Below are positions 29,842 through 37,500 of a DNA stretch of 37,500 nt, one piece after another. The stretch lies in assembly GCF_000091045.1 (NCBI RefSeq), contig NC_006670.1:507501-545000 (forward strand), read 5' to 3'. The position numbers and the translations under genes were made by a program. Under the pieces are notes generated by a model. The model was not told where the DNA came from. It did not search any database and saw only the letters and a program-made list of their open reading frames with translations. Position 1 is the stretch's first letter, and each line of letters starts with the position of its first letter. The DNA is from Cryptococcus deneoformans JEC21. Its lineage: Eukaryota; Basidiomycota; Tremellomycetes; Tremellales; Cryptococcaceae.

Positions 29842-30520
29842 GTTTACGCGAGGGTTTTGGTAAATCAGAAGGCGATGATCATGGACTGATTACGACGACT
29901 GCACACAGTACCGTACTAAGGATTACTCTGGGAGTGGTATCCTTTTGGTCCAGTAGGACGAGAACATCAGCATCAGCACTTGTTACTGATGGCAAATGAC
30001 CGGCTTAGATTATTTGCTTACTACCTTTTCAAATCCTTGAATGCTACCCTTCTGCCTTGGTTCGACAAGCTTATGGCGAAGGTAGTGATGAGTATTGACA
30101 ATAATCCTCGAAATAAAATCGTGAACGAAAGCAAACGAAGGGAAGTCGCGACAAATACCTTCGAATCGAAGTATATCCAGTTACGTAATTCGTTAATTTA
30201 CTCCGGAGGAAGTTAAAGGTCACGCACCCAGTTCTTGACGAACGTCGTCGATCATAAAAAGCGGCAGCAAAGAAAATGTTCCAGACACTATTTAGAAAAA
30301 GGGAATGAAGATACGATGCGAAAGGGTCATTTGCATGTCTTTGTTCTGCCATATCACGAGAATACACCGGCACCAATAACAGCGCGTCAAGATGTTACAG
30401 CAAGTTCAAGTTCTGTCCACTGTCAGCGGTTACAGCAGTGCTTATACTTATTACATTCAACACGGGATGATATTCAAACATAACGACCAGCCTGTTTTTA
30501 TATGCAAGCTCCGGAATTCG
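29842..30520. other. Intergenic region with a palindrome next to a Yap-type site
   Basis: 679 bp between the SET gene start and the 3' end of the Zn2Cys6 gene. No supported gene. An inverted repeat lies at 30155-30174 (arms around CTTCGA-A-TCGAAG) and TTACGTAA at 30181-30188, about 340 bp upstream of the SET gene. The rest is unremarkable. Confidence 0.45.
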
Positions 30521-33218
30521 TCAAATTGCTCCAATTTCCCTGAGAAACTGCAATGTCGTTAGCAGTCGACTAATGAAGGTATAGCAGAGAAGGGCCGTAC
30601 AGTATCCATATCGAAATCATTCCATTCGAGATTGCCCTGGTTCATATCATCGACATCAAGCTGAATGATTTGTTTAGTTAACAATCTACCTATTGACAGA
30701 TCACTTACCATGGCGGTCATCGTTTCTGTTCTCTCGGCATTCGGTGGTATAGACGTATTTTCGTAAAATAGGGGGACAGTAAGGGGTATAACCCCTGACT
30801 GCTCGTGCGTTGAGACTTTCGGTGCAGCTCGCCTCAATGTTGTTCTCGCCCCCAGAAGGTCCAAATCCTCCGTTTCCGTCTCCAATTCGTTAAAAGACGC
30901 AGAAGAAATGTTCTGCATAGCCCGCACTGCTTTTTCTCGAAGTCTGTTGACGGTGATCTATCGCAAATATCAGCAATTGAGTCAAGAGGAAAAAAAAATG
31001 AAGCAACACAAAGACGTACAAGCTCTTCTCTATCAGCTATTTTAAAAAGATTGATCCCAGATTCGAGTTCAGTAAGGATAGACCGCACCAAACTAGAAGC
31101 CGGCGCTCGGATCACCGCCGCCGCAAGGCAGACACAAGCCGCAAAGAGATGAAAGAAAAAGTGCCATCGTCGGTGAATTAGTTGACCGTGCAGGATGAGC
31201 ATATTCCGCACAAGGAATACGACGCCTCTACAGGCTTCCAAGCAGGATAGATATGAATGTTTAAACGGGCTTGAAAGGGGCTCGTCTGGATATTCTCTAA
31301 GAGCTCGAATGAACCAACCTCGATGCAATGTAAGTTTCGCCTCATTGATATATAACAGGAGGGTATTTCGCTGGAAAGCCTCCTTGTGTCTGGCGAGATT
31401 GGTGAGGTCATCTGGAGAGGGTGGCAAAGATGGTGACAGGTGGTATGGTAGATCATCTTGAAATGCACACAAAGCCTTGTCGATTTCGGCGACCTCAGAG
31501 TAGACGAATGGCTTGATGCGCACTTGCTTTTCGTTGATCTGGGACCAAATCTTGGTCAAAGCATACGCCCTGGCGTGAAAGCCAGAGTCAGTTTCAGCGA
31601 GTGGCACCTGGCAATCAATCGAAGCATCTGATATGCACATACCGCGCCCCAGCGCGGTACTTTGCAGGACATCGTATCCATGAATCTCCCAGAAAACTAT
31701 ACGCCGCACCATCGCCTGGTCTTCCTCCAGGCCCCAGTTACTGCCATCACGATGAAGACCAATAGCCTCGCATACGGCCATACCCATCCTCAACAGAGGC
31801 CAAAAGGTGTCTCCGCCAGAAGTGTCTTCCCCGCGATTCATTAGATATGAACCATAGAGATAGATACACTGCACATAGGTGACAGAATGGGAGGGGTCGA
31901 GGGACAAGCAAGCTCGTGCACCATTGAAATAATGTCTTGCCTCTTCATTATGTGGTGGTTTACTGAGATCCATGAGGGCTCCCAGAGCAAAAACGAGCAG
32001 TACGACCGCTAGCCTTTGCGGCTTAACGGGGTTGCTTCTGATAGATGCCGACTCGCGGTAGACATGATGAAAGAATACATCATTCCATGACGGGCGCTGC
32101 ACAATGTTGGTGAACCATCCAAAGGTCTGCGAGGTGGTGTCAGCGGGAGCATCGTGGAGAAGAAGTATGGGTACTTGCGTGAAAGTACACTTCCGCCAGC
32201 GTTAGGCCAATTTCTGGTGGCGGGAGATATTGATGAAAAATGCCATCTATGTCAAGCTGACTATGGACGGAAGAAAAAGGAGGGAACAGATCGGTGTAAT
32301 CATTTGAAATGGCATGAGGTTGGCGAGGTGCAACAGATTCATCCGAGGGGACGAACCGTTCACAGGACACCGGTATCGACTGCTGCTTCTGAGAACCTTT
32401 GTTGTCATTATAGGGTACAAGGCAAGATGACTTTTTTGCTCACTGAAAGATATACGCTGCTTGCTGCGCCGTAATACCTTGAGAAATGGGGGTCGTCACC
32501 TAGCGTCAAATGGCTGAAGCTGGTGAGACAATCCGAAGGCAGTTGAATGCTTGATTCAGGAGAGCTGGAGGAGCTTCGCCTTTGCCGAATTTCTTTCCTG
32601 TTGGCATATAGACTGTCTTGCAGAAGCGGATGTTGGGATGAAGTCGCAGTTTTCAGAGCTTCCTCAAGGGCTGCAATGCGGCTGTGAAGGTCCTATGTGG
32701 TGTCAATTTGTTGTCTTGAATAGAACACGGATAGATAATCATGCATACCTCCGTACTGGCTAGAATCTTGCTGCGTATTATATGAGCTATATACAGGCTG
32801 AGAGAACTCACGTCCTGCGAGATCCGTTTACGAGTTCTCCCTCTGGACAGATACTGTGATGACGGGTCAACAGCAAGTCACAGACAAGTGTAAGATCAAT
32901 GTCCTTCATTCAAAAGGTGGCGACGGAGCGAGTAAACGGTGATGTTGATCTCAAAAGGACCAACTACAGTATACCGCCACTTACCTGGCCAAGCCCCTTT
33001 TGACGCAGTGTCTACATGGGAACACCAACTCGCACTTGAGCTTCAGGCGTCTGCATTCTGCACCTATGTTGTTGGAATTTAGCATGCATCCATTCTACGT
33101 TGCCGGTAAACTGGTGTGCGGCGGTGGAGATGGGACTACTTGTAAAGTACATACAAGAGAGCGGCTTCTTCCTGCTAGAGGATTTAGAAGTTGTTGATCT
33201 ACCAGACTGGGTAGACAT
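30521..33218 (-). CDS. Zn2Cys6 fungal-specific transcription factor
   Basis: Nuclear DNA-binding regulator, about 702 aa from ten exons: 33218-33155, 33063-32985, 32853-32812, 32770-32749, 32692-32444, 32388-32179, 32126-31020, 30957-30709, 30660-30601 and 30547-30521. The zinc cluster is Cys22-x2-Cys25-x6-Cys32-x5-Cys38-x2-Cys41-x8-Cys50 (CAECRRLKLKC, CRHCVKRG) and is built from three exons. A linker and short coiled coil (LASTEDLHSRIAALEEALK) follow. SRYYGAASSVYL and the block from EVYFHTFGWFTNIVQRPSW through MGMAVCEAIGLHRDGSNW and RRIVFWEIHGYDVLQS form the fungal-specific regulatory domain. The intron 32178-32127 needs a GC-AG splice (GCAAGT donor) to keep EVYFH joined to TFGWF. Intron 30708-30661 is 48 nt, in frame and stop-free. 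Target genes are not predictable. It is divergent from the Ubp2-like gene. Confidence 0.85.
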
Positions 33219-33581
33219 AGGTTATGGATGGTGCTGCTGGTTATTTGGTTATTGGTGTTCGTTACTTTGTGCGCGTCCGATCCTTTACTCTACTCTATCT
33301 TATGATTTTAATAAGTAAATAAGGAATTTGTAAGGGCGCTGAACGTCAGACACGTGGATGTCACGCGATGACGCCAACGGCTGTGTGAGCGTGGCGCGGC
33401 TGCTTCGTTCTTCGTTGTCACCAAAACCACAGCTGCAGCGGCCTTACACCCAGCCGCCCAGCTGCTTCTGTCTATATAGCCGCTCCTTGCCTTACGTCAA
33501 CTCTGCCACTCGCCGCAACCTGTCTTCCTTCCTACCTCCCCTCCACCAGCCCCCCATAGCCCTCACGACATCATCGCGGAC
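33219..33581. promoter_or_regulatory. Divergent promoter with a TATA-like box
   Basis: 363 bp between the Zn2Cys6 and Ubp2-like start codons. TATATA at 33473-33478 sits 104 bp before the Ubp2-like ATG, followed by a C/T-rich leader. A T/A-rich stretch near 33295-33325 may serve the other direction. Confidence 0.45.
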
Positions 33582-36500
33582 ATGACTCAATACTCCTCTC
33601 CTTCCCCTCCCACATCCAACCTGACAAGCCCTCCTACCCGTCCCGGAACTCTTCCAGTAGCTTTCTCTCCTCGTTCTCACCCCCATGGCCCTCGTTCGCC
33701 AGAGTCTCAATCAACGAGGCGGAGCGCTCCAGGCTCGTCCCACACCAGATATCGCACTATGCCTCTTCCGGCTGACTCTTCTAGTACCAGCATCCCACAC
33801 CGGAGTTCTTCCATCTCTGAGCATGCTGATTCTCCAGTCATTGTAGACGAGCCAGAAATCGGTCTTCCTGAGGCACCATATAGGCCTCCAGAGGCTGTCA
33901 TCGACCCACCAGAAGATGATCCACCCCCCTATACGCCCGGCATAGTTGCTGAGCATATTGGAGAGGACGGTGATATGCAAGTGGACTCAAAGTTCACTGC
34001 CAAAGACTTCAATGCGTGGCAATCCAACCTCGAATCTTATGACCAGATGGAAATTGATCAGTCAACTAGTCAAAGTTCAATGCCTCAGTTGGGACCTGGT
34101 GTACTTCCACGGAGATGGCTAGCAATTGCCCATGAGCACGAACTCGTTAGGCCATATATAGAAGCACTGCCTCCTCCATCTAAGAAGTTTCACTCTCAAA
34201 CTCACGCTCAGGTCGCTGCCGGTCAGGCCTCGCTTCCGCCACCGTCACAAAGACCGACTCCCGTTTTCGCCTCGAACAACCCCTTTGCCCAAGATTCGCC
34301 CCGTATTGCAACTCTCGAAGATATCATCCAAGCGCTTCCGGGGGATGGAGATGATTCGGAGCACTGGTATTTCTGTAGCACCTGTTGGGGATGGTTAAAG
34401 ATCAAGGCGGGGCATGGCTTGCCTCCGGGGCTTCAGAGCATGGAAGAATGGGAGGCTTCTGTCATCGAGCAAAAAGCTTATCCTGACATTGAGAGTTTTG
34501 AGAAGGCGCGTGAACAGAGGAGAGACGAGTGGGCGAGGCTCGTAGGTATTCAAAACTCGAGGCTTGTCGCCCCGCAGGAACACCATCATTTTCACCAATT
34601 CAACACCTTGCTTCCCTCCAGCAAGTTGGCACGCATCGATAGGGTTGTAGTTGAAGAACACTTGAACGTTTTTCCTCATATCACGGTGGGGCTTGATCCC
34701 GAAGAATCATGGGAATCATTCAACCTCCCCCATTCACCGTCCAGGTTGTTTCTCAGTGACTCCTCCGATGTTTGGATATCAGTAGATGAAGGATTGGTTC
34801 CAGGACAGCTTCCTGTGGGCTTGGTGAACGCTTTCACAGCAGAAAAAATGAGCAATCCCAACCCTGGTCTTGATGGTGTGCAAAGCGTGAATGAGGCTTG
34901 GAATCTAATTGCCACGTGAGTATGCTCCGCTTTAGAATGAGAACATCGCTGAAAACATTCACAAGGCTTTTGATAAACCCTCTCTTCAAGGGCCAAAGAG
35001 GCTGGGTAAATCTCAATAATGCCAAATTCCAGTCAAAGATCGGGGCTGGGCTAGCCTCCTCGCATATTATGTATCATATCGGCTTCGCCTGTCAACAGGA
35101 GCCTGATGGTTTACGCGTGGGTCCTTTTAAAGGCGGTAGCGAGTCTGGAAGTGCTGCACAAATTGCAAACGAAGCGGGCAACATGGCGAAAATGGATAAG
35201 TACATGTTGAGGGTTTGGATCGAGGTGACACTCTATTTGTTGGCGTTCCTAAGGCGAAATAGTGAGTCGTAATTTTGTCATGATACCAGCTATAAACCGA
35301 CAAGCATTGCCGCAGAATTGCAAGCAATTACCCCGCCATATATGGATGCGATACCCTTGGAAATTTCCATCAATGATATAGTGCCTTTTGCACAATATCC
35401 AACATGTTCGTACTTTATTTTTTCGTTAGCATCCCATGTTTCGTCTAACAAGCATGACAGCTACTGCTCCCTTTCCAGACAACGTTCGTGAAGCATGTCA
35501 TATTTTGGGCGTCACCAAGTATGACACTGCTGAAACTCTTGAAACCGCCTATGATCTTCAAATTATGTTTGACGAGCATAATACACCTCGGTACCTTGGC
35601 GCGCTAGAGAGAATTTCAGAGGCGTCTGTGGTTGGAAAGAGTAGTCTGGAGTTGAAGGTAGCAGTGGAAAGGAGTTTGGACAAGTATACAGACGGTCGGT
35701 AATTTGATTTCGAAAGGACGGCGTGAACTGATAAAGCCCAAATGACAGATGAAGTGCTAAAGGCATATAGTCTGATTGGATACACTCGCCAACACGCCGA
35801 AGACATTTCTATACCTCCTCAAGGTGCGCCTGACGATTATATCCTCTCCATGCACAAATCCGCCATCCAGGCCTCGACTTCTTCTCAGCAACGTCAGGAC
35901 TTGAATAGGGCGCTGGTCTTAATCGGCAAAGACAGGAGAAGCGAGCAGCTAAAGAGTATGGGGGAGAAGGGACAGACCTTTGTCAGTGTACAGGAAGCGT
36001 ATGAGGCGTTAAGTGCCCCGCGGGATGCAGTCGATGACGGGTTGATCATGTAAGTTTCTTTGTTTCTTATCGCACTTGATCTACTCACTGATGTTCCGGT
36101 CTGTTCCGGTCTAGGCAATATGAGATGGCCGTCAACGAATACCCTGGGAAAGCAGACCATTATAGAATGTGTCTCTCCGTCATTGCGGATGCTCCTGGAG
36201 AAGAAAGGCCAGGGTTGAAGCAGTTCTTGCAAACCGGTTCAAGAGGTAAGCTGCGTGCCATGTACTCGATCGATCAAGTTGCTAAAGTTCCTATCCAGAA
36301 CCTGATGTACCCGCTAGAAAAGATATTCCTGCAGGATTGCAAAACATCGGGTAAGTGCATCAAAAACCATGAAGTGATGTGACTGAAGGCGTGAATAAAT
36401 TTGCACAGAAACACTTGTTATCTCAATTCCATATTGCAATACTTGTACACCATTAAGCCCCTTAGAGAAGCCGTCTTGATCTTTGAACAGGATAAGAGCA

Positions 36501-37500
36501 AAATCGTGCCGACTTCAAAGTCAGAAGTAGAGCGAGCAAAGCGATGTGAGTTGGCTGATACAATTTCGCCATCATGTGTATCAATAGCTAACTTTTTTCT
36601 TCTAGTCGTACGCCAACTTCGGCTTCTTTTCCTCCAGCTCTATAAAACGGAACTCCCCGCTGTCCGCCCGGACGAAGAATTGGCTTATCTCGCCATTACA
36701 AGACCGGAAATAGATAGCATGGTTGAGCAGACTCAGGAACCGCCGACGGAACTCTCTGCTTCGACCGCCACAGCCACAGACTCTGCTCAAATCACACCAA
36801 ACTTGCTGGACAGCATCCCATCTGTACCAGAGCTCACCACTCTTCCTTCGCCTTCGTCGACCATTTTCGCCTCACCACCTGAATCACCCCGACAAGACCT
36901 GACGGGCACTCCTATACCTTTGGAACAGGACGAGATAACAGAGGAGATGGAGTTGGACGCAGATAAAGAAAACATTCGATCTCCAGAATCGTCAAGTACT
37001 CGATCCCGCGACACCTCCAGCACGTCTACCATTCTCGGGAAAAGGGGTAATCAAGATAGAGAAAGAGACAATTCTCGCTCCCCTGGTGAAGAACGGGTAA
37101 AATATAAACAGGCCGAAGGATCAGGCAATAATGCTACCAGGGGTAAATCTGAAAGCGAGAGTGCATTGGAATTTGAGCTGGGGACTGGCTCCAGGGTCGA
37201 GACAACGCAAGCTGATCAAGTTGAAAGCCCGTCACTGGGTACAGCTACAGAAATTGCCCATCTGGAGCTGACGACGCCTGCGGGGTCTCCAAGTCAGACG
37301 CGCAAGGAGGAGGCAGAAGTTTTGGCCCTTACGCAGCCAGAGGACAAGTATGAGTCGCCCAGTGCACCTCCATCTCTCCCACCAAGGCCTCAAGCTCGCA
37401 AGCAAGAAACGCTCAGTTCGGGTCTACGATTTGGTGAGTACATGGCGACTTTCTTACTTGGTCAAGGACTGACTGTTAAGTAGGTTTGCAACAGGATGCT
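33582..37500 (+). CDS. UBP2: Ubp2-like ubiquitin-specific protease (5' part; runs off the window)
   Basis: Deubiquitinase of the USP class; yeast Ubp2 trims K63 chains and counteracts Rsp5. Exons in the window: 33582-34915, 34966-35261, 35316-35405, 35461-35694, 35749-36049, 36115-36245, 36299-36350, 36409-36545, 36606-37433 and 37484 onward, giving about 1140 residues so far. The first 160 residues are Ser/Pro-rich and disordered. A conserved N-terminal region includes HWYFCSTCWGWLKIKAG, with a CxxC. The catalytic Cys box, PAGLQNIGNTCYLNSILQYL, puts the nucleophile at about Cys816 and is split by an intron inside the Gly codon before Asn-Thr-Cys. FVRQLRLLFLQLYKT and ELAYLAI follow, then an acidic Ser/Thr-rich insert of about 230 residues before GLRFGLQQDA, the start of the QQDA/QQDV box. 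The His box is beyond the end. It is partial only because the window ends. Confidence 0.85.

Noticed and set aside
35113..35118. Other ACGCGT matches (also 19662-19667)
   Set aside because: They lie inside coding sequence or at a 3' end and are single; several chance matches are expected.
1..37500. Mobile element, tRNA, rRNA, CRISPR or transferred gene cluster
   Set aside because: No terminal repeats, transposase motifs, cloverleaf sequences or repeat-spacer arrays were seen, and the genes are typical fungal housekeeping or regulatory families.

Overview
The window is fungal nuclear DNA, most likely from a basidiomycete yeast of the Cryptococcus neoformans/gattii group. Genes are dense and packed on both strands. 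They are cut by many short introns (mostly 45-65 nt, GT-AG, often with a CTAAC/CTGAC-like branch point). The proteins match common eukaryotic nuclear families. I saw no tRNA, rRNA, transposon or CRISPR array. All exon borders were read by eye from splice motifs and reading phase; every model given closes to a whole number of codons.

Layout. 240-2737 (+): CSL-family (RBP-Jk/Su(H)/LAG-1) transcription factor. 3014-6224 (-): Elg1/ATAD5-type RFC-like ATPase. 6497-9140 (-): FG nucleoporin with a Ran-binding domain (Nup2/Nup50 type), divergent from 9376-11906 (+), Cactin. A 1.16-kb non-coding stretch with a diverged 90-bp tandem duplication follows. 13065-15209 (+): arrestin-like trafficking adaptor. 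15417-15946 (-): small single-pass membrane protein. 16421-17198 (+): complex I ESSS/NDUFB11 subunit. After a 1.06-kb gap, 18260-19450 (+): mitochondrial Cyc2-like flavoprotein. 19667-20332 (-): small five-exon gene of unknown function. 20455-24269 (-): Vps3/TGFBRAP1-type vesicle tether, divergent from 24848-27061 (+), an Sfp1-like zinc-finger regulator. 27897-29204 (+): unrecognised protein with twin MluI cell-cycle boxes upstream, convergent with 29221-29841 (-), a small SET protein. 30521-33218 (-): Zn2Cys6 transcription factor, divergent from 33582 to the window end (+), a Ubp2-like deubiquitinase whose 3' part lies outside.

This is mostly a housekeeping chromosome segment, not a mobile or accessory island, and there is no operon logic. 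Links between genes are thematic. Elg1 (PCNA unloading) and the unknown gene at 27897 both have MCB-type boxes upstream. The ESSS subunit and Cyc2-like protein both serve mitochondrial respiration. The arrestin adaptor and Ubp2 are partners in Rsp5-type ubiquitin sorting in yeast. The most interesting points are a consensus CSL-binding site just upstream of the CSL gene, a CSL protein apparently lacking its C-terminal Rel-like domain, MCB boxes at the unknown gene, a SET protein with an altered NHxC motif, a GC-AG intron, and several frame-preserving stop-free introns.
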